64,000 bases of DNA from Amarobacter sp035326025 (GCA_035326025.1 DAOKYT010000001.1:53953-117952), one strand, 5' to 3'. Counted from the stretch's first letter, positions 1 through 8,807 are shown. Translations and numbers: made by a program. Notes: generated by a model not told the origin, from the sequence alone.

Positions 1-4
1 GAGC

Positions 5-877
5 ATGCACACGGTGATCGTCCGCTGGCTCCGCAACCGCCTCGCCTGGCCCGAGGGCGAATCCCACCGGGTGGTAGCCCTTCGCCGCTCCGCGTTGGCC
101 CTCGCCGCCGTGCTGCTGGGCGCCGAGGCCGTCGTTGCCGTCCGGTACTCGGGCAGCGTCGGCATGCTCCTGATCGTCTCGACCGCCGGCCTCGGCGCTT
201 TCTTGTACCGTGGCCTCCAGTCCATCGGCGATCCTCCGGGCGACGGCGACGACGGCCCATCCGCGGTGCTCTTCGATGCCGAGACACGCCTGCCAACCCG
301 CCAGCACCTCATCGACACGCTGGCGCGTGACATTGCCCGCTCCCAGCGTTACTCCCACTCGCTCACCCTCGCCGTCGTCGCGATCAGCCAGTTCGACGAG
401 CTCCGCGGCGCCTGGGGAGCCGGCACCGCGAACCAGGCGGTGCGGCACGTGGCCGATACCCTCCGCCGCGTCACTCGTGCCAGCGATTTTCTCGCCCGGC
501 TCGACGATGACCGGTTCGCCGTCATCCTGCTCCAGTGCAGCGAGCGGCAGGCCGCCGTGTTCGCCGACCGCGTGGCCCTCGCCGTCAGCAATCGGCCGCT
601 CGAGTCCAGGACGCGCGTGAAGGTCCCCCACTATGTCGGTGTCGAGGTGACCGCGCTCGAATACGATGTCACCCGCTACCGTGGGCCGCTCGAATTCTTG
701 AGCCTCGCCGGCGGCGACCTTGTCCCGGAACGCCCCCGGATGCGGCGGGGCGCCCTCGCCGGCGACCCGCGCGGCCTCCGCCAGCAGCTCGTCCGCGACT
801 ACTACCCCGGCGGCGAGATGCAGGACTTCGCCGACGCCTACCGCGAGGCGCGCACCCGCAACCGGCACGCCGGCTGA
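5..877 (+). CDS. membrane-anchored degenerate GGDEF-domain protein
   Basis: The 290-residue protein has two predicted membrane helices (about residues 28-47 and 50-68), then a GGDEF-type domain (about 88-200) recognisable from the DxxTRLPTR entry motif and the flow of the fold. The signature GGDEF is replaced by DDDRF (residues 167-171), so the glycines that hold GTP and the catalytic/metal Glu are missing. Family knowledge says such domains are usually not active diguanylate cyclases and act as sensors or scaffolds. The ATG sits four bases into the window, so a more upstream start cannot be excluded. It converges on the glycosyltransferase that follows. Confidence 0.8.
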   Translation: MHTVIVRWLRNRLAWPEGESHRVVALRRSALALAAVLLGAEAVVAVRYSGSVGMLLIVSTAGLGAFLYRGLQSIGDPPGDGDDGPSAVLFDAETRLPTRQHLIDTLARDIARSQRYSHSLTLAVVAISQFDELRGAWGAGTANQAVRHVADTLRRVTRASDFLARLDDDRFAVILLQCSERQAAVFADRVALAVSNRPLESRTRVKVPHYVGVEVTALEYDVTRYRGPLEFLSLAGGDLVPERPRMRRGALAGDPRGLRQQLVRDYYPGGEMQDFADAYREARTRNRHAG

Positions 878-880
878 AGC

Positions 881-1771
881 CTACGGGTTGGGGCGGCCCA
901 GGACTCGATTCCTGGCGGTTCGCAGGGCATACGATACCGCGTGGACGCCGAACCGCCCCGCGATCCCGGCCCCCGTGAGCGCATCCACGAATGCATTGCG
1001 GCGCATGTGACGCCGGTAGTAGCGCCACATGCCACGGTGATGGGCAGCCATGGCCCGGTATACCGCGTGCCGCGAGCTCCCGCCAACGCGGTGCCGGACC
1101 GCCGCCATCGGGAAGTAGACCACCGTGAGCCCGGCATCCCACACCCTGCGGCAGTAGTCCACGTCTTCGATGCTGAAAAAGTACCCCTCATCGAGCGTGC
1201 CGGCCGCCTCCATGGCCCGCCGGTGGATGAGCATGAATGCGCCCGAGACCCAGTCCACTTCCCGTACCTCATCGTGCGCCCAGTCCGTCATCAGGTAGCG
1301 GCTCGACCAGCGATTCCCGGGGAACAGTTTCGTCGTGAGCGAGTGACGGTTGAAGAACGCGTTCAGGTGGGAGGGAAAGGCCCGGGCGCTCGGCTGGAGC
1401 GAACCGTCCTCGTTCACGATGCGTCCGCCCATCACGCCGGCTTCCGGGTGCTCATCAAGGTACCGGGCCGCCGCGGCCAGGTTCCCGTCCAGCAGCACGC
1501 TGTCGGGGTTCAGGAGGCAGATCACCTGCTCCCCGGGCAATGCCGCCAGGCCCTGGTTCACCGCCCTCGCGAACCCCACGTTGCGCTGGTTCTGGATGAC
1601 TCGGACCATTGGGAAGGCGGCACGGACGGCCTCGGCCGTGCCGTCGCGCGAGTCGTTATCCACGACCACGGTTGCCCCAAGGCATTCCGGCACATGCCGG
1701 GCGATCGATTCGATGCAGCCGAGCGCCAGCTCGCGGCAATGGAACGTGACAATGACGATGCCGGGGGTCAA
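881..1771 (-). CDS. family 2 glycosyltransferase (rhamnosyltransferase-like)
   Basis: GT-A type glycosyltransferase. The N-terminal GIVIVTFHCRE strand is followed by VVVDNDSRDGT (nucleotide binding), NVGFARAVNQG and the DxD-like LLNPD, then the EDVDYCRRV segment with the probable catalytic base, as in rhamnosyltransferases that build O-antigen or exopolysaccharide. The TTG at 1769-1771 overlaps the TGA of the upstream gene, which gives translational coupling and a start directly before the first beta strand. An open frame further upstream to 1822 is probably not translated. It lies with another glycosyltransferase and dTDP-sugar genes, so a role in a surface glycan is inferred; the exact sugar is unknown. 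Confidence 0.85.
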   Translation of the reverse strand: MTPGIVIVTFHCRELALGCIESIARHVPECLGATVVVDNDSRDGTAEAVRAAFPMVRVIQNQRNVGFARAVNQGLAALPGEQVICLLNPDSVLLDGNLAAAARYLDEHPEAGVMGGRIVNEDGSLQPSARAFPSHLNAFFNRHSLTTKLFPGNRWSSRYLMTDWAHDEVREVDWVSGAFMLIHRRAMEAAGTLDEGYFFSIEDVDYCRRVWDAGLTVVYFPMAAVRHRVGGSSRHAVYRAMAAHHRGMWRYYRRHMRRNAFVDALTGAGIAGRFGVHAVSYALRTARNRVLGRPNP

Positions 1772-2868
1772 TGCGCGAGCTCCCGGTACACCGATACCGT
1801 CTCCTCGGCGGCCCGCTTCCACGAGTACGCAGAGGCGAGATCGAGCGATCTCGCCGAGAGCTCACGCCGCCATGCCGCGTCGCCGGCGATTGCACAGGCC
1901 TCCCTGGCGATCCCCGCCGGGTCGCGCGGCGCGACGAAGACCGCCCCGCCCGCGAGCACCTCATCCATCGCGGGTGCCCGTGCGGCGATGACGGGCGTCC
2001 CACAGGCCATCGCTTCTACCGGGGGAAGCCCGAATCCTTCGAAAAGCGAAGGGAAAACCAGCGCCTCGGCACCCGTGAACAGCGCGGCAAGGTCGTCGTC
2101 CGGGACGTACCCCAGGAAGCGTACCGACCCGGCCACGCCGATCCGCTGCGCCTCGCGCTTGAGAGCGCCGGAAAGTCTCCCCGGGTTGCCGGCGAGCGCG
2201 AGCAGGATCCCCGGGTGGCGTTCGTGGATCGCCGGCAGCGCACGGATCGCGTCCACCGCGCGCTTGCCAGGCTCGGCGGTCCCCAGGCAAAGGAGATAGG
2301 GCTGCTCCAGGCCCATTCGCCGGCGCATCGCTTCGACCTCGCCGGGAGATGCCGGGGCGAGGCCCTCCCGTGGCGCCTCCGGGATGACCCGGATGCGCTC
2401 CGGTGCGATGCCCAGGTAACGCACCGCGTCGTGCGCCACCGCGCGCGAAGGGACGATCACTCGTTCGGCCCGGCGGGCGCTACGGGCGATGGCCCGGTAG
2501 TACCGCCGGTGGGCGAACCCGTAGCGCCGTGGCAGCCGAAAGAACGTGAGGTCGTGAATCGTGGCAACGCGTGGCACCGGGGACCGGCGCGGCGTGTAGA
2601 AGTGGGTCCCGTGGTAGAGGTCCACCCCGGAGCGCGACATGGCGCCGCCGAGCGAGCGGAGCTCCCACGCGAAACGCCGAAATGGGCTCCCGGGTGGCAC
2701 CTCCAGCCACTCCACGCCGTCCAGCGGCCGCGGCGCCGCCGCGACCACCTCCACCCCCGGGACGCTCGAAAGGGCGCGGGCCAACTGGATCGCGTACACG
2801 CCCGCGCCGGCCGGCCTTTCCGGCAGGGATGAGCTGTTGAGCAAGACCCGGATGGCTTGCGTGGTCAC
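1768..2868 (-). CDS. family 1/4 glycosyltransferase
   Basis: A 366-residue GT-B glycosyltransferase. The N-terminal half has the RPAGAGVYAIQLARAL donor/acceptor loop and the C-terminal half carries the conserved PSLFEGFGLPPVEAMACGTPV motif, whose E-x7-E element binds the nucleotide-sugar. It resembles mannosyl- or rhamnosyl-transferases of polysaccharide clusters. The GTG start has no Shine-Dalgarno, but a TAGGAT -10-like hexamer ends 7 nt upstream, so a leaderless transcript is likely. It is transcribed divergently from the thymidylyltransferase gene and forms an operon with the downstream family 2 glycosyltransferase. Confidence 0.88.
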   Translation of the reverse strand: MTTQAIRVLLNSSSLPERPAGAGVYAIQLARALSSVPGVEVVAAAPRPLDGVEWLEVPPGSPFRRFAWELRSLGGAMSRSGVDLYHGTHFYTPRRSPVPRVATIHDLTFFRLPRRYGFAHRRYYRAIARSARRAERVIVPSRAVAHDAVRYLGIAPERIRVIPEAPREGLAPASPGEVEAMRRRMGLEQPYLLCLGTAEPGKRAVDAIRALPAIHERHPGILLALAGNPGRLSGALKREAQRIGVAGSVRFLGYVPDDDLAALFTGAEALVFPSLFEGFGLPPVEAMACGTPVIAARAPAMDEVLAGGAVFVAPRDPAGIAREACAIAGDAAWRRELSARSLDLASAYSWKRAAEETVSVYRELAH

Positions 2869-2875
2869 TCGGGCG

Positions 2876-2881
2876 ATCCTA
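2876..2881 (-). promoter_or_regulatory. -10 element, leaderless promoter of the GT4 gene
   Basis: On the minus strand TAGGAT is followed by 7 nt and then the GTG start at 2868. There is no Shine-Dalgarno between them. The element lies in a 41-bp divergent intergenic region. Confidence 0.5.
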
Positions 2882-2895
2882 GAGAAGCGCCGAAC

Positions 2896-2901
2896 TATAA
2901 T
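2896..2901 (+). promoter_or_regulatory. -10 element (TATAAT), leaderless promoter of rmlA
   Basis: A perfect TATAAT ends 8 nt before the ATG at 2910. A transcript starting at the usual distance would begin at or next to the start codon. The expected -35 position overlaps the divergent -10 of the glycosyltransferase gene. Confidence 0.6.
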
Positions 2902-2909
2902 CCCGCCCG

Positions 2910-3968
2910 ATGAAGGGCATCGTCCTGGCCGGAGGCGTCGGCAGTCGGCTGCGGCCGTTCACCTATTCGGGCGCGAAGCAGCTGGTGCCCGTGGCGAATA
3001 CGCCGGTGCTTCACTTTCCGATCCGGCAGCTCGTTCAGGCCGGCATCACCGACATCGCCGTGGTGGTCGGCGATACCGAAGCACAGATCCGCGCTGCCCT
3101 GGGCGACGGCAGCCCGTTCGGCGCCCGCCTCACCTACATTCGCCAGCCCGCCCCGCTGGGCATTGCCCACGCCGCCGGCCTGTGCCGCGATTTCGCCGGT
3201 GGCAAGGGCTTCGTGCTGTACCTTGGCGACAATGTGCTGGTCGGCGGGATCGACGCGTTTGTCGCATCGTTCCGGGAGTCTCAAGCGGCGGCCTCGGTGA
3301 TCCTCAAGCAGGTTGCCGACCCGCGGGCCTTTGGCGTGGCCGTCCTCGATGGTGAGCGGCTCACCCACGTTGTCGAAAAGCCGGCTGACCCGCCGACGGA
3401 CCTCGCCGTCATCGGCGTGTACGCCTTCCGTCCGCCGGTCTTCGAGGTTATCGAAAGCCAGCAACCGAGTGCACGCGGCGAGCTCGAGATCGCCGACACG
3501 ATCAACGGGCTCCTCGCGCTGGGCCTCCGCGTCGACACCTCGGTCACGCGGGCGCACTGGATCGACACCGGCAAGATGGAGGATATCCTGGCTGCCAACC
3601 GCACCGTGCTCGATACCTTCGAGCCGGCCACCGATCCGTCCGCGGCTCTCCATGGATCCGCGCTTCACGGCATGGTCCAGCTTGGGCGCGAGTCGTCGCT
3701 CGATGGCTGCACGGTCCATGGCCCGGTGGTGATCGGTTCGCGCTCCCGCCTGCGCAACTCCGTCATCGGACCCTACGTCGCTATCGGTGACGGCTGCGAC
3801 GTCTCGGACGCCGTCCTCACCAACACGATCGTGATGGAGCAATCGACCATCCGCGACTGCCCGGGCGTAAGGGACTCGATGATCGGCCGGTTTACGGTGG
3901 TGACCGGTGCCCCGGCAGGTTCGCGCCTCACGCTTGGCGACCATTCGCGCTTCGAGGCGGCCGAATGA
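2910..3968 (+). CDS. rmlA: glucose-1-phosphate thymidylyltransferase (long, LbH-containing type)
   Basis: Nucleotidyltransferase making dTDP-glucose from glucose-1-phosphate and dTTP. The N-terminal signature LAGGVGSRLRPFT followed by KQLVPVANTPV holds the phosphate-binding loop and catalytic Lys. The domain runs to about residue 235. A C-terminal left-handed beta helix follows (about 245-350, repeated hexapeptides such as VVIGSRSRLRNSVIGP), which marks the longer RmlA subclass (about 350 rather than 290 residues). The stop overlaps the start of the dehydratase gene by 4 nt, so the first two steps of dTDP-deoxysugar synthesis are coupled. No rmlC or rmlD is present in the window. Confidence 0.9.
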   Translation: MKGIVLAGGVGSRLRPFTYSGAKQLVPVANTPVLHFPIRQLVQAGITDIAVVVGDTEAQIRAALGDGSPFGARLTYIRQPAPLGIAHAAGLCRDFAGGKGFVLYLGDNVLVGGIDAFVASFRESQAAASVILKQVADPRAFGVAVLDGERLTHVVEKPADPPTDLAVIGVYAFRPPVFEVIESQQPSARGELEIADTINGLLALGLRVDTSVTRAHWIDTGKMEDILAANRTVLDTFEPATDPSAALHGSALHGMVQLGRESSLDGCTVHGPVVIGSRSRLRNSVIGPYVAIGDGCDVSDAVLTNTIVMEQSTIRDCPGVRDSMIGRFTVVTGAPAGSRLTLGDHSRFEAAE

Positions 3969-4981
3969 AGGCGCTCGTCACTGGCGGTTGCGGCTTCATC
4001 GGCAGCCACGTCGTCCGGGGCCTGCTCGCGGACGGCTGGGATGTCACCAACCTCGACAAGCTGACGTACGCCTCGAACCCGGCCAACCTTGCCGCCGAAT
4101 CCACGAACCCCCGGCTCACCATGGTCCATGGTGACATCTGTGACACCGCCCTCGTCCGCGACCTCGCTGAGGGCGTCGATGTCATCCTGAACTTCGCCGC
4201 GGAAACGCACGTCGACCGGTCGCTCCTCGACCCCGGCGTCTTTGTGCGTACCGACGTCGAAGGCGTCGTCTCCCTGCTGGAGGTGGCGCGCGACCGCCCG
4301 GGTGTCGCGCTCGTGCACATGTCGACCGACGAGGTCTTCGGCTCGCTCCCGGCCCCAACCGAGGCGAGCGAGGACTTCCCGTTCGCGCCGAGTTCACCCT
4401 ATTCGGCCAGCAAGGCGGCCGCCGAACTGATGATCCGCGCCTGCGCCGAGACCTACGGGATGCCGGTAACGGTCATCCGATGCTGCAACGTCTACGGCCC
4501 GAATCAACACATCGAGAAATTCATTCCGCTCTTCACCACGCGCGCGCTCGCCGGCGAACCGATGCCACTCTATGGCGATGGGTTGCAGGAGCGAGAGTGG
4601 CTCTTCGTGGATGACCTGGTGCAGGCCCTGCGTGTCATCCTGCGGCAGCTGCCGGCGTCACCGGGTGTGCGGGCCGTGCACGCCGGTTCCGGGGAGCGCG
4701 TGGCCAACATCCACGTCGCCCGCCAGATCTGCAGGCTTACCGGGCGGCCGCTCGATCTCGTGCGCCCGGTGAAGGACCGGCCCGGTCACGATCGGAGGTA
4801 CGCCCTCGATTCCTCTCGCCTCCGGGCACTGGGCTGGGCGCCGCGCGTTCGCTTCGAGGATGGGCTCGCGGCCACCGTGCGCTGGTACACCGAGAACGCC
4901 GAGACCTGGGGGAAGGCCGCCACCGGCGACTTTGGGGGCTATTTCGCCCGCCAATACGGGGAGCGCCTCGCAGGCTCCTAA
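3965..4981 (+). CDS. rmlB: dTDP-glucose 4,6-dehydratase
   Basis: Extended short-chain dehydrogenase of 338 residues converting dTDP-glucose to dTDP-4-keto-6-deoxyglucose. Visible features are the NAD-binding GGCGFIGSH at residues 7-15, STDEVFG with the catalytic Thr/Asp/Glu triad of dehydratases, YSASK with the catalytic Tyr and Lys, and the NVYGPNQHIEKFIP and HAGSGE segments typical of RmlB. Its ATG overlaps the rmlA stop (ATGA). The stop codon overlaps that of convergent moeA by 4 nt. Confidence 0.92.
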   Translation: MKALVTGGCGFIGSHVVRGLLADGWDVTNLDKLTYASNPANLAAESTNPRLTMVHGDICDTALVRDLAEGVDVILNFAAETHVDRSLLDPGVFVRTDVEGVVSLLEVARDRPGVALVHMSTDEVFGSLPAPTEASEDFPFAPSSPYSASKAAAELMIRACAETYGMPVTVIRCCNVYGPNQHIEKFIPLFTTRALAGEPMPLYGDGLQEREWLFVDDLVQALRVILRQLPASPGVRAVHAGSGERVANIHVARQICRLTGRPLDLVRPVKDRPGHDRRYALDSSRLRALGWAPRVRFEDGLAATVRWYTENAETWGKAATGDFGGYFARQYGERLAGS

Positions 4982-6261
4982 GGCGCGTGCTCCCAGTCGA
5001 GCATCATCACCTCGATCTCGTCTCCCGGCTTCGCCTCGGGCAGGCTCTCCGGGATGACCGTGAGCGCGTTCGCCGCGCTCATGCTGGTCAGGATCCCCGA
5101 GCCCTGCGGTCCGGTGAGGTCTGCATACCAGCGGCCGTCCTCGCCGGGCGACACGATGCAACGGGCAAAGAACCGGCGCCCATCCAGGTTGACCACGCGG
5201 TCGCGGGTCACCGCCCTGATGATGGGCCGCTCCCAGTCGCTCCGCCCCAGCATCTTGAAGATGGCCGGCCTCCCGAACAGCTCGAACGACACCATGGAGC
5301 TCACCGGGTTCCCGGGCAGCCCCAGGTGCCCCACACGCCGGCCGCCGGGCGCGGTGAATGCTCCGAACGCCAGCGGTTTGCCCGGCTTCATCCGCACGGT
5401 CCAGAAGTCGATGGCGCCCTCGCGAGCCAGCACATCTTTGACGACGTCGAAGTCGCCGCGTGAGACGCCGGCACTGGTGACGAGCATGTCGGCGTCCAGC
5501 CCTTCGTGGATCTTCCTCGTCATGTCCTCCACCGTGTCCTTCGAGATGCCGAGCAGGCGGGGGATACCGCCGAACTTGCGCACCATGGCAGCCACGCTGT
5601 AGGCGTTCGCATCGTAGATCCGCCCGGGAAGGAGTGGTTGGCCCGGTTCGGTGATCTCGTCGCCGGTCGAAAGCACGGCCACCACCGGGCGCCGGTACAC
5701 CGCCACCTCGCCGAGCCCGAGGCTCGCGAGCACACCCACCTCCGAGGGCCGCAGCACCCGGCCGGCGGGCACTACCACGTCTCCCTGCCTCACATCCTCG
5801 GCGCGAAAGCGAATGTTGGCGTGCACCTTCGCCGCTTTCATCACGTGCACCGTCGCGCCCTTCCGCGGGGCCTGGTTGGGCCCGCGAAGGGGCTCATCGG
5901 TCTCCTCGAACGGAACGACCGCATCGGCGCCGGGCGGCATCGGCGCCCCCGTCATAATCCGGACCGCTTCGCCGGGCCCGATCGGCGTCTCGTGGACGTA
6001 GCCGGCGGCAAGGTCGGCCACCACCCGCAGCTCCACGGGCGATGATTCCGAGGCGCCTGCCGTATCGGCTGCCCGCACCGCGTAGCCATCCATTGCGGTG
6101 TTGTCCAGCGGCGGGATGTCGAACGGGGCGACGATGTCCTCGGCGAGCACCTGGCCCAGTGCATCGAGCAACGGCTTGCGTTCGGCGGGAAGGCGGTCGA
6201 AGAAGGCGAGAATCCGGTCGCGCGCTTCGTCGACACTGATCATATCGGTCTCGGAGTGCAT
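4978..6261 (-). CDS. moeA: molybdopterin molybdenumtransferase
   Basis: MoeA inserts molybdenum into adenylylated molybdopterin in the last step of Mo-cofactor synthesis. The protein shows PPLDNTAMDGYAVRA (domain entry), GEAVRIMTGAPMPPGADAVVPFE, and the MogA-like domain with VLSTGDEI, GRIYDAN and TSAGVSRGDFD. PGKPLAFG and GLPGNPVSSMVSFELF are typical, and a C-terminal beta-barrel domain completes it. I chose the ATG at 6261, with GAGGG 6 nt upstream; a GTG at 6288 would add nine residues. A second cofactor gene, moaB, lies at 16.8 kb. Confidence 0.93.
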   Translation of the reverse strand: MHSETDMISVDEARDRILAFFDRLPAERKPLLDALGQVLAEDIVAPFDIPPLDNTAMDGYAVRAADTAGASESSPVELRVVADLAAGYVHETPIGPGEAVRIMTGAPMPPGADAVVPFEETDEPLRGPNQAPRKGATVHVMKAAKVHANIRFRAEDVRQGDVVVPAGRVLRPSEVGVLASLGLGEVAVYRRPVVAVLSTGDEITEPGQPLLPGRIYDANAYSVAAMVRKFGGIPRLLGISKDTVEDMTRKIHEGLDADMLVTSAGVSRGDFDVVKDVLAREGAIDFWTVRMKPGKPLAFGAFTAPGGRRVGHLGLPGNPVSSMVSFELFGRPAIFKMLGRSDWERPIIRAVTRDRVVNLDGRRFFARCIVSPGEDGRWYADLTGPQGSGILTSMSAANALTVIPESLPEAKPGDEIEVMMLDWEHAP

Positions 6262-6357
6262 GGTTGCCCTCGGTCGCGGGCTCGGCACGGGCCACTTCAG
6301 AGCGCGGCGAGCACCGGTAGTGATGGTCGGCGATCAGCGTACAGGGCTTCGCAAAAC

Positions 6358-6390
6358 AGCGCAGGGCGCCCCGCCGGGGCGCCCTGCGCT
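6358..6390 (-). terminator. intrinsic terminator of the Lrp-domain gene
   Basis: A perfect 15-bp inverted repeat (6358-6372 with 6376-6390) with a GCC loop lies just downstream of the minus-strand gene ending at 6412. On that strand the stem is followed by TGTTTTG. It separates the gene from moeA. Confidence 0.8.
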
Positions 6391-6411
6391 ACGAACCCTC
6401 GAACGCGGCTC

Positions 6412-6663
6412 TCAGGCGAGCCGCACCGCAAGGCAGGTCGTGGTCCGCTGCACCCCCGGGACCTTCTGCACGGCGTCGGTAATCGCGTTTCCGAGACGAT
6501 CCAAATCGTCGGCCTCGAGTTGCACGATTACGTCATATGGACCCGTCACGGTATCCACTACCACCACACGCGCCCCGGGATACGTGAAATCCTGGATGGC
6601 CGAGCTCACTGCCTTGGCCTTGCCAACATCGGTTTCGATCAGGACGTAGCCGCGCACGGCCAT
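6412..6663 (-). CDS. stand-alone Lrp/AsnC ligand-binding (RAM) domain protein
   Basis: An 83-residue protein that is only the C-terminal RAM domain of Lrp/AsnC regulators: a beta-alpha-beta fold starting VRGYVLIETDVGKA and including the GPYDVIVQLEADD segment that forms the effector-binding dimer interface. The helix-turn-helix domain is absent, so it cannot bind DNA in the usual way. Such proteins (SraM-like) are known as free amino-acid-sensing oligomers that may modulate partners. A good Shine-Dalgarno (GGAGGGG) precedes the ATG, with a TATGAT -10 about 33 nt upstream. It is monocistronic, with its own terminator. Confidence 0.85.
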   Translation of the reverse strand: MAVRGYVLIETDVGKAKAVSSAIQDFTYPGARVVVVDTVTGPYDVIVQLEADDLDRLGNAITDAVQKVPGVQRTTTCLAVRLA

Positions 6664-6695
6664 GGGGCTTCCCCTCCAGGTAAATGTTGGGGGCC

Positions 6696-6701
6696 ATCAT
6701 A
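6696..6701 (-). promoter_or_regulatory. -10 element upstream of the Lrp-domain gene
   Basis: TATGAT on the minus strand, followed by a short leader containing GGAGGGG at about 6670-6676 before the ATG at 6663. Unlike most operon-leading genes here, this is a leadered promoter. Confidence 0.4.
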
Positions 6702-6734
6702 GCGCATCCCGCAATCCGGTCCCGGCGCTCGTGT

Positions 6735-8807
6735 TCAGCCCGCCGCTTCGGGTAGCTCGAACTCCACCACGATCTCCGACTGTGACGAGATCGGAGTCAC
6801 CTGGACCGGCACCACCAGCTCGAACAACCCCACGAAGCAGAGCGCCTCCGCGCCGGTCCGGCAGTAGTACGCCGAGACGGTCGCCGTCAAAGCGGCGGTC
6901 CCTTCGGACAATACGACCGGCACCGGGAACGAGACGGCCTTCTCGTCGGTCGACCAGGTCAGGGTGCGCTCCCCGAGCTCCACCACCGAACCGTTGGAGG
7001 TCGCCAGCTCGAGCCTCGATGGGGCCGAAGCATTGAGATGGAAGTCCTCCGGGGTGGTGATCGTGAAGCGCAGGTTGCTCGCCCCCGGGGTCACCCGGCG
7101 CTCCGGGAGTTCGACTCTGGTCACGTGGCCGGGTGTCGCGCCGGCGATGGCCGAAAGGTTCGTGAGCGTCAGCGTCGATACCGACCCGGTCACCGGGTCG
7201 TAGACGCGCACCAGGTGATTGTTCGTGTCGGCGATGTACACGAGCCCTCCGCCCGCGGAGAGTCCACCGGGTTCGGCGAACTTCACCTCCCCGGCAACCC
7301 CGTCGGACCAGCCCCTCTCCGAGCCCGCGGCCGTCCCCACCTCCCCGGAGACTGGCTCGTACACGCGCAGGCGGTGGTTATACGTGTCTGCCACATAGAC
7401 TGCCCCATCGAGGAGCGCGAGGCCCTGCGGGTGCTGGAACTGGGCCTGCCGCCCGCGCCCGTCGCGGTCCCCGTAGTCGAAGAGTCCCGTGCCCACCAGC
7501 GTCTCCACATCGCCTTCGCCCGCCAGCGGCACCCGCCGCAGCGCGCTCGATTCGGGGTCGACCCAGTACAGCCACTCTCCGTCCGTTGCCAGGCCGGAGG
7601 GCTGTGCCAGCGTCGCCATCGTCAGCCGCGGGCCATCGTCGATGCCTTCGCGGCTTGTCCCGGCGAACACCGAGACCTGCCGCGTAAGCAGGTCCAGGGA
7701 CCAGATCTGGTGGATACCGGCCATGGAGATGAAGAGGTCGCCATCGGCCAGGACCACGTCCCATGGAGATGCCATCGCGGTTTCCAGCGCCGGCGCGGGA
7801 CCCACCGGCCGCCGCTGGAGCTGCTGGCCGGTGCCCGCGAGGGTGCTCGTTTCGCCGCTCGCCAGGTCGATGGCCCGCACGGCGTGGTTGCGCGTGTCGG
7901 CGACAAAGAGCGTCGCGCCATCGGCCGAGAGAGCCAGGCCGTGGGGCTGGCGGAACGCGGCTTCGCCCGGGCCGCCATCAGCGAACCCCTCTTTGCCCGT
8001 CCCGAAGGCGCGCACCAGCGTGCCATCGAGTCTCGCCTCCAGGATGCGGTGGTGCCCGCTGTCGGCGATGAAGAGGCGGCCGCGCTCACCATCCGCCAGG
8101 ACCTTGCCCGGGTAGGAAAGCACGGCCGTCGCCGGGGCGGCGGCCAGCGAGAGCGGGAGGGGCTTCGGCGAAAGCTGCCCCTTTTCGCCGAATTCGGCCA
8201 CGAGCGATGCCATGATTGGCTGGAAGAGCGGGTACACGCCTTCGCCCGCGTGCCCGCCAACCAGGTTTCCGGCCGGGTCGATGAGCACCAGTGTCGGCCA
8301 CGCGCTCGCGCCGAACGTCCGCCACACCACGAACTCGGGGTCGTTGATCACGGGGTGTTCGATGCCGAAGCGGCGGACGGCCTCGAGAATGCTCTCGTCC
8401 TCGTGCTCGGTCGCGTACTTCCCGGAGTGCACACCGATGACCACGAGGTTGTCGCCGAACTCCGCCTCGAGCCGTTTCAGGTCCGGGATGATGTGCTGGC
8501 AGTTGATGCAGCCCAGCGTCCAGAAGTCCAGCAGCACCAGCCGGCCCTTGAGTTCATCCAGCGTCAGCGGCCGCTCAACGTTGAACCAGGTGACATCGCC
8601 CGGAATCGCCGGGGCGGGCTCCGCCCCCGCCCATGAGCGCCGCGGCTCTTGTTGCTCCGCCACGTCAGTACCTCCGGCCGGTTCGGGCCGTGATCCCCCG
8701 CCGCTGCACGAGGCAACAGCCAGCGCGAGGGCCAGCGCGACACATGCAACCATGAGGCGGAGCGCCGGGAGGCGCGTGGGGCACGGCGTCCGAAGCATCC
8801 CCGCCAT
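6735..8807 (-). CDS. lipoprotein with thioredoxin-like and NHL beta-propeller domains (NHLRC2-like)
   Basis: A 690-residue secreted lipoprotein. The signal peptide has a hydrophobic core at about 17-31 and a VASC lipobox (Cys34). A TlpA-like thioredoxin domain follows (about 70-205) with the redox-site variant C-I-N-C at 100-103. Next comes an NHL beta-propeller (about 225-560, repeats such as LFVADTRNHAVRAID, VYVADTYNHRLRVY, VYIADTNNHLVRVYD). A C-terminal beta-rich domain ends the protein. This three-part order matches animal NHLRC2 and its bacterial relatives, whose exact role is unclear. The ATG at 8807 has GGGAG at suitable spacing. It is divergent from pheS. Confidence 0.88.
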   Translation of the reverse strand: MAGMLRTPCPTRLPALRLMVACVALALALAVASCSGGGSRPEPAGGTDVAEQQEPRRSWAGAEPAPAIPGDVTWFNVERPLTLDELKGRLVLLDFWTLGCINCQHIIPDLKRLEAEFGDNLVVIGVHSGKYATEHEDESILEAVRRFGIEHPVINDPEFVVWRTFGASAWPTLVLIDPAGNLVGGHAGEGVYPLFQPIMASLVAEFGEKGQLSPKPLPLSLAAAPATAVLSYPGKVLADGERGRLFIADSGHHRILEARLDGTLVRAFGTGKEGFADGGPGEAAFRQPHGLALSADGATLFVADTRNHAVRAIDLASGETSTLAGTGQQLQRRPVGPAPALETAMASPWDVVLADGDLFISMAGIHQIWSLDLLTRQVSVFAGTSREGIDDGPRLTMATLAQPSGLATDGEWLYWVDPESSALRRVPLAGEGDVETLVGTGLFDYGDRDGRGRQAQFQHPQGLALLDGAVYVADTYNHRLRVYEPVSGEVGTAAGSERGWSDGVAGEVKFAEPGGLSAGGGLVYIADTNNHLVRVYDPVTGSVSTLTLTNLSAIAGATPGHVTRVELPERRVTPGASNLRFTITTPEDFHLNASAPSRLELATSNGSVVELGERTLTWSTDEKAVSFPVPVVLSEGTAALTATVSAYYCRTGAEALCFVGLFELVVPVQVTPISSQSEIVVEFELPEAAG

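Noticed and set aside
7038..8636. A 532-codon open frame antisense to the NHL lipoprotein
   Set aside because: Composition artefact; the minus strand shows a complete secreted multidomain protein.
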